Positions 47,659-57,009 of a stretch of DNA of 64,000 nucleotides are shown here, one piece after another. The stretch comes from an uncultured Burkholderiales bacterium (GTDB lineage: Bacteria > Pseudomonadota > Gammaproteobacteria > Burkholderiales > Burkholderiaceae): assembly GCA_946480465.1 (NCBI GenBank), contig CAMLJY010000025.1, forward strand, positions 16,935 to 80,934, read 5' to 3'. Each line of letters starts with the position of its first letter. The stretch's first letter is position 1. Made by a program: the position numbers and the translations under genes. Under the pieces are notes generated by a model, which did no database searches, had not been told where the DNA came from, and worked only from the letters and a program-made list of their open reading frames with translations.

Positions 47659-48465
47659 TCAGCGCTTGATCGACGGGGCGATCGACACCGCCCCCTTGGC
47701 GTTCACGCCCATGTAGGTGGACAGTGCGACCGTCACCTCCGAGCCGAAGCCCGGGTACGGGAAGCGCTGCTGGCGGAAGCAGTCGTTCAGCCGCAGCTGC
47801 ATACCCCACATCTGCCCGTTGCTGACGCGGTAGGCCGGCCAAGCGGCGTAGCCGACGCCGTCGCCCGGGTTCTTCGTCAGGTTCGGCAGGTCCTGCAGCC
47901 GGATGCGCTGGCCATCGGCACCGTGGCAGGACGCGCAGGAGAAGTCGTGCGTGCCGCCGCGGAAGAAGAAGACGCGCTTGCCGATTTCGTAGCTGCGCTG
48001 CTCTTCCGGGTGCGACTGCGGCAGGTTGAAGCGCATGCCGCGCGACGCGGTGGCCACGTAGGTCGCCAGCGCGGTCACGTTCGCCTGCTCGCCGCGCCCG
48101 AAGGGCGTGCGGGCGATCTCGGCCGCATCGAAGCCCTGCAGCATTTCCATGCAGCTGACCAGACGCGACTCCAGGTCCTGCACCCGCTTCGTATCACTGA
48201 AATAGCGCGGCAGCTCGACAAAGGCGCCCTTGACGACGCCCGGCCCCTTGCCGAGGTCGCAAGCCTCCAGCGATGCGTTCTTCGGCCCGCGCTTGTGCTT
48301 CCACAGCTGCTCCCCCTTGGCCTCGAAAAGCTCCGCGGGGTTGCCGTCTTCCAGCAGCTTTCGGTATTCGGCAATGCCTTCGGCCGCCGACTTCTGCGCC
48401 ATCGCCGCGCCAGTGCTGCAGCCCATCAGCACCGCCAGTGCGGCCAAGGTGGTCGTCTTGGTCAT
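47659..48465 (-). CDS. soxA: Sulfur oxidation c-type cytochrome SoxA (monoheme)
   Basis: Encodes 268 residues from the ATG at 48465 with GAGGTG upstream. A single heme motif CASCH lies near residue 177, and the active-site Cys heme ligand, which becomes persulfidated, is in NDCFRQQR (near 228). The second heme of diheme SoxA is absent, with two Cys (EACDLGKG, LVSCMEML) likely forming a disulfide instead. A signal peptide (AVLMGCSTGAAMA) exports it. SoxAX starts the pathway by coupling thiosulfate to the SoxY cysteine. Confidence 0.95.
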   Translation of the reverse strand: MTKTTTLAALAVLMGCSTGAAMAQKSAAEGIAEYRKLLEDGNPAELFEAKGEQLWKHKRGPKNASLEACDLGKGPGVVKGAFVELPRYFSDTKRVQDLESRLVSCMEMLQGFDAAEIARTPFGRGEQANVTALATYVATASRGMRFNLPQSHPEEQRSYEIGKRVFFFRGGTHDFSCASCHGADGQRIRLQDLPNLTKNPGDGVGYAAWPAYRVSNGQMWGMQLRLNDCFRQQRFPYPGFGSEVTVALSTYMGVNAKGAVSIAPSIKR

Positions 48466-48501
48466 GTCACCTCGCAACATCGCAATCGGTGGGGCAGGCG
48501 G

Positions 48502-48813
48502 TCAGCTGACCGTGGCTTCGTCGGTGCGGGTATCGCCCTTGTTGTCCTTCCAGGTCACGCTGATCCTGTCGCCCGCCTTGGCGCCCTTGACATTGAACTG
48601 CAGGAAAGGGTTCTTCGACACCGCCGGCCCCCACTGGACCGTCAACACCAGCTTGCCGTTGTGCGACGCGGTGACTTCCTGGATGAACCAGGCGGGAATC
48701 GTCTTGCCGGCGGCGTCCTTGCGCAGGCCGGTCTCCATCTCATGGCTCATCAGCACGCGCACTGTGGCCTTGTCGCCAGTAGCCTGGGCGCGGATGCGCA
48801 TCGGGTCAGCCAT
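48502..48813 (-). CDS. soxZ: Thiosulfate oxidation carrier complex protein SoxZ
   Basis: Encodes 103 residues from the ATG at 48813; GTG and ATG codons just upstream leave too little room for the AGGAG ribosome site. Typical words are MRIRAQATGDKATVRVLMSHEMETGLRKD in part, IPAWFIQEVTA and the close VTWKDNKGDTRTDEATVS. SoxZ has an immunoglobulin-like fold, lacks a signal peptide and is carried out with Tat-exported SoxY. It lies 36 bp before soxA and 90 bp after soxY. Confidence 0.95.
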   Translation of the reverse strand: MADPMRIRAQATGDKATVRVLMSHEMETGLRKDAAGKTIPAWFIQEVTASHNGKLVLTVQWGPAVSKNPFLQFNVKGAKAGDRISVTWKDNKGDTRTDEATVS

Positions 48814-48903
48814 CATCACTCCTTCAAACGTTGGTCCGCGGCCGGTCGCACGGGCCAGGCCGCTTCGCGAAGCGCTTGCGCAGGCGCACGCTCCGGCCCG
48901 GCC

Positions 48904-49362
48904 TCAACCGCCACACCCGCCGAGCGTGACCTTGATTTCCTTCTGGGCGAACAGCACCTTGCCGTCCCGCAGCAGCGCCACCGCATAGACGTTGGACGAC
49001 TGGCCCATCTTCACGCGCGTCGAGAAATTGGCGTCCACGGCGTCGCTGACGTCGAAGGCCGCGGCGAGCGCGTTCGGGTTCTTCTCGACGAGCAGGAGCA
49101 GTCGCTTCGCACCGGGCAGCGCCGTGGCCACGCCCACCGGCACCACCGCGCCGTTCTCGGCAATGTCCGGGCCGCTGATCGTGACCTCCTTGCTTTCGGC
49201 CGGCGCGCCGGCGCCCAGTGCCTTCAGCACCTCGGCCAGGTTCTTGGCTTCGAAGGCGGCGCTGTCGTATGCAGCGGCCGCGCTCAGCGGCAGCAAGCCC
49301 GCGCCGGCCATCAGTGCGGCGACCCTGGCGGCATGGTTCAGAAACTCGCGGCGAGCGGTCAT
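48904..49362 (-). CDS. soxY: Thiosulfate oxidation carrier protein SoxY
   Basis: Encodes 152 residues from the ATG at 49362, preceded by GAGGAG. A proper twin-arginine signal (TARREFLNHAARVAALMAG) directs it and SoxZ to the periplasm. The C-terminus is GGCGG, the swinging arm whose Cys carries sulfur intermediates. First gene of the soxYZAXB run. The longer in-frame extension upstream has no ribosome site and is rejected. soxCD are not in this window, so the fate of the sulfane sulfur cannot be told. Confidence 0.96.
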   Translation of the reverse strand: MTARREFLNHAARVAALMAGAGLLPLSAAAAYDSAAFEAKNLAEVLKALGAGAPAESKEVTISGPDIAENGAVVPVGVATALPGAKRLLLLVEKNPNALAAAFDVSDAVDANFSTRVKMGQSSNVYAVALLRDGKVLFAQKEIKVTLGGCGG

Positions 49363-49724
49363 GAAAGTCTCCTCGGGAATGCGGGGCCGGTCACAGGCAG
49401 CGCACACCGCCGAAGCCGCCGGCACAAGCAGGCGGGCGGATGATATGCGGGCGCCCGCCTTACAGCCCTCATCGTGGCGAATGGGCTCGGTCGCTACGCC
49501 CTTTTCGCACCGGCCGTGCAAGGCGGCCATGGGCAGGATGACGAATATCAGTTCTCGATGATTCATGGGCACTCCGGACAAACCCACCCACGGGCCGTGA
49601 AGCCTTGCCGGATTCGCCGCTCCGTACAGGCTTCCCGGGGCCGCCCGAACGCGGACGCCGAAGGCCGCACTGCTAGACTTTTGCGCCATCGTCCGCGCCC
49701 GCGCCCTGCGATCGGGCCCGCCCC
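49363..49724. other. Divergent intergenic region between soxY and gmk
   Basis: A 362-bp region upstream of both genes. On the minus strand TATCAT (49446-49441) is a 5/6 match to a -10 box about 80 bp before soxY, but the -35 is poor. A GGCGGGCGCCCGCC-like GC palindrome lies beside it. No gene is evident, although a frame in phase with soxY is open throughout. Confidence 0.4.
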
Positions 49725-50366
49725 ATGAGCGACCAAGCCACCCCGATCGAACCTCCCGGCAACCTGTTCGTCGTCGCCGCGCCGTCGGGTGCGGGCAAGT
49801 CCAGCCTCGTCAAGGCCCTGCTCGAACTGGATTCGCACCTGGCGGTGTCGATCTCGCACACCACGCGCGCGCCGCGCGGCCAGGAGCAGCACGGCCGCGA
49901 ATACTGGTTCGTCGATACGCCGACCTTCCAGCGCATGGTCGAGCAAGGCGACTTCTTCGAATGGGCGCAGGTGCATGGCAACCTGTACGGCACATCCCGC
50001 TCCGCCGTCGAGGCGCGCCTGGCCGCCGGCGAAGACGTGGTGCTGGAGATCGACTTCCAGGGCGCCCTGCAGATCAAGCGCCTGTTCCGCCATGCGGTGC
50101 TCATCTTCATCCTGCCGCCCAGCTGGGAAGAACTGCGGCAGCGCCTGCAGCGCCGCGGCGAGGACAAGCCCGAAGTGATCGAGCAGCGCATGGCCAATGC
50201 CCGGGAGGAAGTGGCCCAGGCCCGGCAGTTCGACTTCGTTATAATCAACGCTCTTTTCGAGACGGCACTTTTCGACCTGAAAACCGTCGTCCATTCCCAG
50301 CGCCTCAGGTACCTTGCGCAGATGCGCAACAAGTCACAGGTCTTTGCGGCGCTGAACCTGATCTGA
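49725..50366 (+). CDS. gmk: Guanylate kinase
   Basis: Encodes 213 residues. The P-loop is [14 protein letters not shown], followed by the GMP-binding region [20 protein letters not shown] and [13 protein letters not shown], then [12 protein letters not shown]. It phosphorylates GMP to GDP with ATP. The core is standard with a short N-terminal extension. Near the end, codons GTT ATA ATC (FVIIN) create a perfect TATAAT at 50240, unusual in such GC-rich coding DNA; a promoter for rpoZ and spoT may sit there. Confidence 0.97.
   Translation: MSDQATPIEPPGNLFVVAAPSGAGKSSLVKALLELDSHLAVSISHTTRAPRGQEQHGREYWFVDTPTFQRMVEQGDFFEWAQVHGNLYGTSRSAVEARLAAGEDVVLEIDFQGALQIKRLFRHAVLIFILPPSWEELRQRLQRRGEDKPEVIEQRMANAREEVAQARQFDFVIINALFETALFDLKTVVHSQRLRYLAQMRNKSQVFAALNLI
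50240..50245 (+). promoter_or_regulatory. Perfect TATAAT inside gmk, candidate rpoZ-spoT promoter
   Basis: TATAAT arises from rare codons (GTT ATA ATC) 166 bp before the rpoZ start. The -35 window (around 50217-50222, CAGGCC) is poor. A weak or activator-dependent promoter for rpoZ-spoT is possible. Confidence 0.35.
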
Positions 50367-50410
50367 CCCTCCCCGCCCGATTCGGGATTCTTTCGGAAGC
50401 ACACACGCCC

Positions 50411-50614
50411 ATGGCACGCATCACCGTCGAAGACTGCCTGCAGAAGATCCCCAACCGCTTCGAGCTCGTGCTGGCCGCCACCTACCGCGCGCGCATGCTG
50501 AGCCAGGGTCACGCCCCGAAGATCGAGACGAAGAACAAGCCCGGCGTGACCGCCCTGCGCGAAATCGCCTCTGGCGAAGTCGGGGTCGAAATGCTGCGCC
50601 GCGTGCCGGTCTGA
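50411..50614 (+). CDS. rpoZ: RNA polymerase omega subunit
   Basis: Encodes 67 residues, the short betaproteobacterial size. It starts [30 protein letters not shown] and keeps the conserved [11 protein letters not shown]. Omega binds the beta' subunit, helps assembly and forms part of one ppGpp site, consistent with spoT next door. It lies 44 bp after gmk and is followed by a strong terminator-like hairpin. Confidence 0.97.
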   Translation: MARITVEDCLQKIPNRFELVLAATYRARMLSQGHAPKIETKNKPGVTALREIASGEVGVEMLRRVPV

Positions 50615-50636
50615 GCGCCGCTGCTTCTTCCCCTGA

Positions 50637-50666
50637 AAGGGCGCCCTCGGGCGCCCTTCGGTTTTT
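50637..50666 (+). terminator. Intrinsic terminator after rpoZ
   Basis: AAGGGCGCC pairs perfectly with GGCGCCCTT around a 4-base loop, followed by CGGTTTTT. It lies between rpoZ and spoT, so spoT may depend partly on its own promoter or on read-through. Confidence 0.8.
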
Positions 50667-50713
50667 GCGGGCACCGGACGGGAGACCCCGGCAAAGCAGG
50701 CTAAATTCCAGCC

Positions 50714-52984
50714 ATGGGTATCCGCTCCTTCGCTGCTGAACTGCTGCTGCCGTCGGCGCTGCAGCCGCGGTCACGGGCGCCCGCCGACAGCGGGCCGAAG
50801 GCCGAGGCCGCCTCCTTCGCGGCCTTGTCCGACAAGCTGAATTACCTCTCCAAGGCCGAGATCAAGCAGATCCGCGAGGCCTACAAGTTCGCCGACGAGG
50901 CACACCTCGGCCAGTACCGCGCCAGCGGCCAGCCCTACATCACGCACCCGATCGCCGTGGCCGGCATGGTGGCCGACTGGCGGCTCGACGCGCAGGCGGT
51001 GATGGCCGCGCTGATGCACGACGCGATGGAGGACTGCGGCGTCACCAAGGTCGAGCTGATCGAGCGCTTCGGCGCCCCGACGGCCGAGCTGGTCGACGGC
51101 CTCACCAAGCTGGACAAGCTGCAGTTCTCGACGCGCGAGGAAGGCCAGGCCGAATCCTTCCGCAAGATGCTGCTGGCAATGGCGCGGGATGTACGCGTCA
51201 TCCTCGTCAAGCTGGCCGACCGCCTGCACAACATGCGCACGATGGCGGCGATGCAGCCGGTCAAGCGCCGCCGCATCGCGCGCGAGACGCTGGACATCTA
51301 CGCGCCCATCGCCCACCGCCTGGGCTTGAACCAGATCTACCGCGAGCTGCAGGAGCTGTCGTTCTCCCACCTGTACCCGTGGCGGTACGGCGCGCTGGAC
51401 AAGGCGGTGAAGCGTTCGCGCGGGTACCGGCGCGACATCGTCGAGCGCGTGCAGCGCGAGGTCGAGAAGGCCTTTGCCGCCTCGAAGATGAAGGCGCAGA
51501 TCAGCGGCCGCGAGAAGACGGTCTACTCGATCTACCGCAAGATGCGCGAGAAGCACACCAGCTTCGCGCAGGTCAGCGACATCTTCGGCTTCCGCATCGT
51601 CGTGCAGACCCTGCCCGACTGCTACCTGGCGCTGGGCGTGCTGCACCAGCTGTACAAGCCGGTGCCGGGCCGCTTCAAGGACTACGTGGCCATCCCGAAG
51701 GCCAACGGCTACCAGTCGCTGCACACCACGCTGGTGAGCCCGCTGGGCACGGCGGTGGAGTTCCAGATCCGCACCGAGCAGATGCACGCGGTGGCCGAAA
51801 GCGGCATTGCCGCGCACTGGCTCTACAAGAACGACCGCCGCGGCGGCGATGCGCACCCGCTCGGCGCGATGTGGCTGCAGTCGCTGCTGGACATCCAGGA
51901 CGAGACGCGCGACGCCGCGGAGTTCCTAGAGCACGTGAAGATCGACCTCGTGCCCGAGGCGGTCTACGTCTTCACGCCGATGAGCAAGATCATGGCGCTG
52001 CCCCGCGGCGCCACGGCGGTCGACTTCGCTTATGCGATCCACTCCGACGTCGGCGACCACTGCGTGGCCGCCAAGGTCAATGGCGAGCCCGTGGCGCTGC
52101 GCACCGAGCTGAAGAGCGGCGACGTGGTCGAGATCGTCACCGCCCCGGGCGCGCGGCCCAATCCCGCGTGGTTGAACTTCGTGCGCACCGGCCGGGCCCG
52201 CTCGAAGATCCGCCACTTCCTGAAGACGATGGAGCTGGAAGAGTCGCGCGGCCTGGGCGAGAAGCTGCTCAGCCAGGCCCTGCGCGCCGAAGGCCTGGCG
52301 CTGCCCTCCACCGACCCGACCGACACCGACGCGCAGGCCCTGTGGCAGGCCCTGACGCGCTGGAGCGGCAACCGCGGCCGAGGCGAGCTGCTGACCGACA
52401 TCGGCCTCGGCCGCAAGATCGCGACCATCGTCGCCAAGCGCCTGGCGCAGCTGATGGCCGAGCGCGGCACGCGGCCCGACGCGGTGACGCTGACGCTGGG
52501 CCGCTACGGCACTGACGACACCGTGCCGGCGCAGGGCGGCGTGGTGATCGACGGCAGCGAAGGCGCGTCGGTGCAACTCGCGTCCTGCTGCCGGCCGATC
52601 CCGGGCGACGCGATCGTCGGCTACCTGGGCCGCGGCGAAGGCCTGTTGGTGCACACCGCCGACTGCCACAACGGCAAGCGCCTGAAGGAGCGCGACCCCG
52701 AGCGCTGGATGGCGGTGGAGTGGGCCGAGCAACCGGTGCGCGCCTTCGACACGACGGTGACGGTGCAGGTGCGCAACGGCAAGGGCGCGCTGGCGCAGGT
52801 CGCGGCGTCCGTCAGCGCCGCCGAGGCGGACATCACCCACATCGACATGGACAACGAACGCGACAACGACGTCGCCGAGCTGCGCCTGCAGCTCTCGGTG
52901 CGCGACCGGCTGCACCTGGCGGACGTGCTGCGCACGCTGAAGCGTTCGCCGCCGGTGCTGCGCGCCGCCCGCGTGAAGCCCTGA
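50714..52984 (+). CDS. spoT: Bifunctional (p)ppGpp synthetase/hydrolase
   Basis: Encodes 756 residues. The HD hydrolase is intact (YITHPIAVAGMVADW, MHDAMEDCGV, VKLADRLHNMRTM). The synthetase domain shows DIFGFRIVV and RFKDYVAIPKANGYQSLHTTLV. A TGS domain (VYVFTPMSKIMALPRGATAVDFAYAIHSDVGDHC) and a C-terminal ACT domain (VTVQVRNGKGALAQVAASV) follow. It makes and breaks the stringent alarmone (p)ppGpp. The intact HD site identifies a SpoT/Rel type rather than RelA. Downstream genes differ from the greB expected in this order. Confidence 0.96.
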   Translation: MGIRSFAAELLLPSALQPRSRAPADSGPKAEAASFAALSDKLNYLSKAEIKQIREAYKFADEAHLGQYRASGQPYITHPIAVAGMVADWRLDAQAVMAALMHDAMEDCGVTKVELIERFGAPTAELVDGLTKLDKLQFSTREEGQAESFRKMLLAMARDVRVILVKLADRLHNMRTMAAMQPVKRRRIARETLDIYAPIAHRLGLNQIYRELQELSFSHLYPWRYGALDKAVKRSRGYRRDIVERVQREVEKAFAASKMKAQISGREKTVYSIYRKMREKHTSFAQVSDIFGFRIVVQTLPDCYLALGVLHQLYKPVPGRFKDYVAIPKANGYQSLHTTLVSPLGTAVEFQIRTEQMHAVAESGIAAHWLYKNDRRGGDAHPLGAMWLQSLLDIQDETRDAAEFLEHVKIDLVPEAVYVFTPMSKIMALPRGATAVDFAYAIHSDVGDHCVAAKVNGEPVALRTELKSGDVVEIVTAPGARPNPAWLNFVRTGRARSKIRHFLKTMELEESRGLGEKLLSQALRAEGLALPSTDPTDTDAQALWQALTRWSGNRGRGELLTDIGLGRKIATIVAKRLAQLMAERGTRPDAVTLTLGRYGTDDTVPAQGGVVIDGSEGASVQLASCCRPIPGDAIVGYLGRGEGLLVHTADCHNGKRLKERDPERWMAVEWAEQPVRAFDTTVTVQVRNGKGALAQVAASVSAAEADITHIDMDNERDNDVAELRLQLSVRDRLHLADVLRTLKRSPPVLRAARVKP

Positions 52985-53029
52985 CGGCACCGCGGCGCGC
53001 ATGCAAGCGCGTCCGCGACGCCGCCATGG

Positions 53030-55153
53030 TCACGGGCTGTCGTAGCCGATGATGTCTTCGAGCCGCGGCCAGCCGGTCATCGCGTTCGCTGTGAGCTGGC
53101 CCGACATCACCGTGCCTTCCACGCAGCCGGCGTTGACGCCGGTGTAGGTCCAGTCGCCGGTGACGAAGAGGTTCGCGAAGTCGCGCTGGTCGGCGCGCAA
53201 GCGGAATGCGGTCGACTTCGGCACCGACAGCACGTAGCGCTCCGATGGGTCGATGTTCGCGCGCCAGAACTGCGCCTGCAGGCGCTGCGGACCGCGCGTG
53301 TCGGCTGGCGCCACCAGCCGGTCCCAGTCGAAGCCCCGCCCGGGCGTTGACGGGTTGCCGGCTTCCGGCCAGATCACGGTGCCGTTGGCCTCAAGCCACT
53401 GCCGCGTGTTCTGCAGCACCTGGGCGGCCGCTTGCGCGGGAGCATCGCGGTCACTGATGGGCGGAATGCCTCCGGGCATCGGAGCGCAGAAGTAGGTCAG
53501 CGTGCGCGGCGTGTCGTCCGCCGGCCAGTCCTCGCGGGGCAGCAGGTGCGTCATGTCCGCCCAGGTGTCCAGCGGCTCGGGGTAGGCGTCGGTCACGGCG
53601 CTGGGCAGCGTCCAGCCCAGTTCCTTTTGCGTCGCGTTCAGCCACAGCTGGGCGGCCTGGGTGCGCACCGTCTCCACGTTCTGCAGGCAGGCCTGCCAGC
53701 TCGCGCTCGCCGCCAGCGGTTCGGCCGCAACGTACGGGATGCTGGCCAGCGAGATGCCGAACACCACCACGTCGAAGTCGTGTCCGCAGCGCAGCTCCAC
53801 CGGCGTCTCGCGCTCGACCCACGGCGTCCACAGCGACTCCAGGTCGATGTCCAGCCGCTTCAGTTCCTCGCCCTGCACCAGCTGCTCGTACAGCGGCTCG
53901 TTGGGCCAGCAGGCCAGGCCCTTGACGTCGATGTAGGGCTGGTAGTCGCCGCCGCCGATCACGTCCGCCTGGCGGCCGACGTGGATGCGCTCGACGCGGC
54001 TCTTGTCGGCACTGAGCTCCAGGCTGCGCACGCGATGGAAGAAGCGGAACTGCACGCCGCGCTTCGCCAGCACCAGGTGCATCGGCGTGAACACGGTGTC
54101 GCCCATGCCGGCCTGCATCTTCCAGAAGATCGCGCCCTTGTAGGTCAGCGTCATGCGGAAGATGAAGCGCAGCGCGACGCCGGTGGCCACCCGCTGGTCG
54201 TCGGGATTCCCGTCCCGGTAGGCGAACAGCAGGTCGTAGAAGGCCCGCACCAGGGCCGACTGCACGCTCTCCGGGCAGGCGCCGCTCTGCGCGAGGAAGT
54301 CGCGGAAGTCCAGTTCGTCCAGCGCATCGAGTGCATGCGGGCCGTGCCACAGGCCACGTTCGAGCACGCCGGCCACGCATGACAGGCCCACGTCCAGCAT
54401 GATGAAGAGGCGGCGCCCCTCGTTGCTGCCGTTCAGCTGGCCTTCCAGGTGCGCGATGAGCCGCTGCCGGATCTCGTGCATCAGGCGGGCCAGCGGCTCA
54501 CGCGTGCTGTCGGCGTCCTGCTTGCCATCGGCCACCTGGTCGGCATGGTGGTGCGCAGTGCGCAGCAGCAGTTCCACCGCGACGATGTCCACCGCATCCC
54601 GCGCCAGGCGCAGCACGTGATCGACGGCCTGGCCGAGAAAGGCCAGAGGATCGTGCGGCGGCGGCGGCGCGTCGGTCACCAGCTTGCCGGTCAGCAGCTC
54701 GTACAGGCCCTTCAGCGTCAGCTCGATGTAGTCCCACAGCGTGCCGAACTCACCGCCCTGCCCCGGGGTGTCGCCGTCGGTCGGAAAGTCCAGCGGCCAG
54801 TTGGTCCACTGCCCGTCCACCTGCTCGCCCAGATCGATGAAGCCATGGCGCTTGAAGGCCTGGTCCCAGGTGGCCAGCGGCGCGCCGGCAGGACGCCCCA
54901 GCTCGGCATAGACCGCGCGCATCATCTTGAAGGCGTTCTCGTACCAGCCCATCCAGATGTGCAGGCCGTGTTCCTCGATGCGGCCGTCCCGGCCGCGGCC
55001 GCTGGCGCCCTTGCCGCCGAGCCGCCAGCCCTGCTGGTAGACGGTGATGGATTCGAAGCGTTCGCGCCAGTCGGGCTGGTTCGTCAACTCGTAGGCCACC
55101 GTCAGCGACGACGCGCCGCCACCCAGGATCGCCACCTTTTGCGCAGTGCTCAT
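53030..55153 (-). CDS. FAD-dependent oxidoreductase, large paralogue (desaturase/amine-oxidase type)
   Basis: Encodes 707 residues from the ATG at 55153, with GGGAG upstream; a GTG five codons earlier is the only alternative. The Rossmann FAD motif is VAILGGGASSLTVAYELT, followed by YQQGWRLGGKGASGR and EEHGLHIWMGWYENAF, wording of phytoene-desaturase-like flavoenzymes. An insertion of about 150 residues after residue 180 (helical, His-rich HHHADQVADGKQD) makes it larger than its neighbour. Both lie on one strand 18 bp apart. The C-terminal FAD loop is GDWTYTGVNAGCVEGTVMSG. The substrate is unknown. Confidence 0.87.
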   Translation of the reverse strand: MSTAQKVAILGGGASSLTVAYELTNQPDWRERFESITVYQQGWRLGGKGASGRGRDGRIEEHGLHIWMGWYENAFKMMRAVYAELGRPAGAPLATWDQAFKRHGFIDLGEQVDGQWTNWPLDFPTDGDTPGQGGEFGTLWDYIELTLKGLYELLTGKLVTDAPPPPHDPLAFLGQAVDHVLRLARDAVDIVAVELLLRTAHHHADQVADGKQDADSTREPLARLMHEIRQRLIAHLEGQLNGSNEGRRLFIMLDVGLSCVAGVLERGLWHGPHALDALDELDFRDFLAQSGACPESVQSALVRAFYDLLFAYRDGNPDDQRVATGVALRFIFRMTLTYKGAIFWKMQAGMGDTVFTPMHLVLAKRGVQFRFFHRVRSLELSADKSRVERIHVGRQADVIGGGDYQPYIDVKGLACWPNEPLYEQLVQGEELKRLDIDLESLWTPWVERETPVELRCGHDFDVVVFGISLASIPYVAAEPLAASASWQACLQNVETVRTQAAQLWLNATQKELGWTLPSAVTDAYPEPLDTWADMTHLLPREDWPADDTPRTLTYFCAPMPGGIPPISDRDAPAQAAAQVLQNTRQWLEANGTVIWPEAGNPSTPGRGFDWDRLVAPADTRGPQRLQAQFWRANIDPSERYVLSVPKSTAFRLRADQRDFANLFVTGDWTYTGVNAGCVEGTVMSGQLTANAMTGWPRLEDIIGYDSP

Positions 55154-55171
55154 GGACGCTCCCTTCACGCG

Positions 55172-56854
55172 TCAGCCGAAGATGCGGCCGATGCGCTTGC
55201 CGAGGTCCAGCTCGCCATCCCAGGGCATGCCGGCGTCGTAGCGCGCCTGGTCGTTCAGGCGCCAGGGGGCGAAGATCTCCGGCTCGTGCAGCTTCCACAG
55301 CTTGCACAGCGGCGCCGAGCTGCCGCTGGCGTCGATGATGGAATTCACCGCGCGGCGCGCCGCTTCGTTCGCGCCTTCCATCGTCGCCAGGTCGGTGAAG
55401 GTGCGCACGTAGTCGGCGGCGAGGAAGAGGTTCGGGATGCGGGTATAGGCATCCGGCCGGCTGTCCCAGCTGTTGATGTAGTTCACCAGCAGCTGTTCGG
55501 CATCGCGCTCGCGGGCCGGGTCGTCGGGCTTCAAGACCGGCACCATGTCCGGGTCCAGGAACCATGAGTGCAGCATGTCGTCGGTCAGCAGCTCGGCGCC
55601 CGGGCGGTTCAGCGACTGCTTCAGCTGATACCAGGTCTCGTTGGCGATCTGCTCGTGGGTGCAGTCCTTGGCGATGCGGCCGCCGGTGTACTGCTCGGAG
55701 CCCTTCACCTCCCATTCGGAGATGTCCACCGACAGGATGCCCTTGACCGTGCCGTCGCCCGCCTGCGCGAAGTCGAAGTTGGGCCAGAACTGCGCCTGCG
55801 ACACCGAGGTCAGCGCCCACGCGCTGTCCACGTACAGCTCATGACCATGCACGATCGGCACGTCCTGCTTCAGGTAGAACTGGATGCCGTTCATCCACTG
55901 CACGTTGTTCCGGATGTTGATGATCCCCTGCAGCGTGGGGTCGGCGGCCAGCAGCTCCTTGGTCACGCGCGGGGCCATCACCTCCAGCGGCACGGCGCTG
56001 ATGTAGTAGTCGGCCTGCACCTCGAACAGCGTCTCGTGCTCGCGCAGCGTCACGCTGGCGATGCGGCCGTCGACGACGTTGAGCCGCTCGAAATGCACGC
56101 CGAAGCGGTAGTCCACACCCTTGCCGCGCAGGTAGTCCAGCCAGGGATTGATCCAGACGTCGTTGGTGGGGCCGTTCAGCAGGCGGTCCGAACTCATGCC
56201 CGGCGTGAGGATGTCGAACATCAGCTGCACGAGCACGTCACCGATGGTGCGGGTGCTGGCCAGCTGGGCCTTGGCGGCGTTCAGCGAACGGGTGAGGCCG
56301 CCGGCCAGGAACTTCTTGTAGGCGTCCGAGCGGCCCTCGGCGCCGATGTAGGTCCACCAGCCCAGGCGCTCGTACTCGTCGAGGCGGCGGTCTTCGCAGC
56401 TGGTCAGGATCTGCCAGATGCGGGTGGCGAAGAACTCCTGCTCGCCGGGCAGGAAGCCGTAGTCGGTGGTGAGGTCCTTGAACATCAGCACCCAGTCGTC
56501 CAGGTCGCGCGGGAAGCGGTCCACGGCGACGATGGGGGCCTGGCCCACCAGCGGGTACTCGAGCCGCGAGGTCTCGACCAGGTTGTCGGCCGCGGTGCGC
56601 CCACCGCCCACCGGAATGCGGCTCATCGTGTCCGGCAGGTGCTTGTAGAAGCGCGGAAAGAACCGGAACCCGTGTTCACCGGGCAGGTCGCGCCGCCCGT
56701 CGGTGCCCGATTTCGGCACCGGCACGCTGCGTGCCTTGCCGCCGGCGATGTGCCGCTTCTCGAACACCTGCACCTCGAAGCCGCGCTCGACCAGCTCGTG
56801 CGCCGCGGACATGCCGCCCACGCCGCCGCCCAGAATGACCACCCGCTTGCTCAT
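55172..56854 (-). CDS. FAD-dependent oxidoreductase, small paralogue (phytoene-desaturase-like)
   Basis: Encodes 560 residues from the ATG at 56854 with GGGGAGAG upstream. The FAD motif is VVILGGGVGGMSAAHELVERG, then EVQVFEKRHIAGGKARS and EHGFRFFPRFYKHLPDTM, as in plant-type phytoene desaturases and hydroxysqualene dehydroxylases. It ends with FLAADYVRTFTDLATMEGANEAARRAVN, the FAD-binding tail. Such enzymes dehydrogenate or dehydroxylate isoprenoids. No phytoene or squalene synthase is beside it. It pairs with the larger paralogue, probably as one transcript. Confidence 0.88.
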   Translation of the reverse strand: MSKRVVILGGGVGGMSAAHELVERGFEVQVFEKRHIAGGKARSVPVPKSGTDGRRDLPGEHGFRFFPRFYKHLPDTMSRIPVGGGRTAADNLVETSRLEYPLVGQAPIVAVDRFPRDLDDWVLMFKDLTTDYGFLPGEQEFFATRIWQILTSCEDRRLDEYERLGWWTYIGAEGRSDAYKKFLAGGLTRSLNAAKAQLASTRTIGDVLVQLMFDILTPGMSSDRLLNGPTNDVWINPWLDYLRGKGVDYRFGVHFERLNVVDGRIASVTLREHETLFEVQADYYISAVPLEVMAPRVTKELLAADPTLQGIINIRNNVQWMNGIQFYLKQDVPIVHGHELYVDSAWALTSVSQAQFWPNFDFAQAGDGTVKGILSVDISEWEVKGSEQYTGGRIAKDCTHEQIANETWYQLKQSLNRPGAELLTDDMLHSWFLDPDMVPVLKPDDPARERDAEQLLVNYINSWDSRPDAYTRIPNLFLAADYVRTFTDLATMEGANEAARRAVNSIIDASGSSAPLCKLWKLHEPEIFAPWRLNDQARYDAGMPWDGELDLGKRIGRIFG

Positions 56855-56888
56855 CCGGCTCTCCCCTGCTCTCGGTTGAAATCGGCCC

Positions 56889-56904
56889 GCGTGCACTTGC
56901 ACGC
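56889..56904. promoter_or_regulatory. Perfect inverted repeat upstream of the FAD gene pair
   Basis: The sequence GCGTGCA-CT-TGCACGC is a 7-bp perfect palindrome 35 bp before the small FAD gene. A TGTGA half-site lies about 15 bp further upstream, without the matching TCACA, so a Crp link is only suggestive. Confidence 0.35.
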
Positions 56905-57009
56905 AGGTCCCCCGTCACATCTTGACTCACGAACGGCGAAGGGACGCACGCGAGTTGATTTTTTCGCTGGATGCGGCACCAGCGCAGCCGCCGTTGTGCG
57001 TGCGGGCCA

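Noticed and set aside
49366..49689. In-frame N-terminal extension of SoxY
   Set aside because: The Tat signal and GAGGAG ribosome site place the start at 49362; the extension would bury the export signal.
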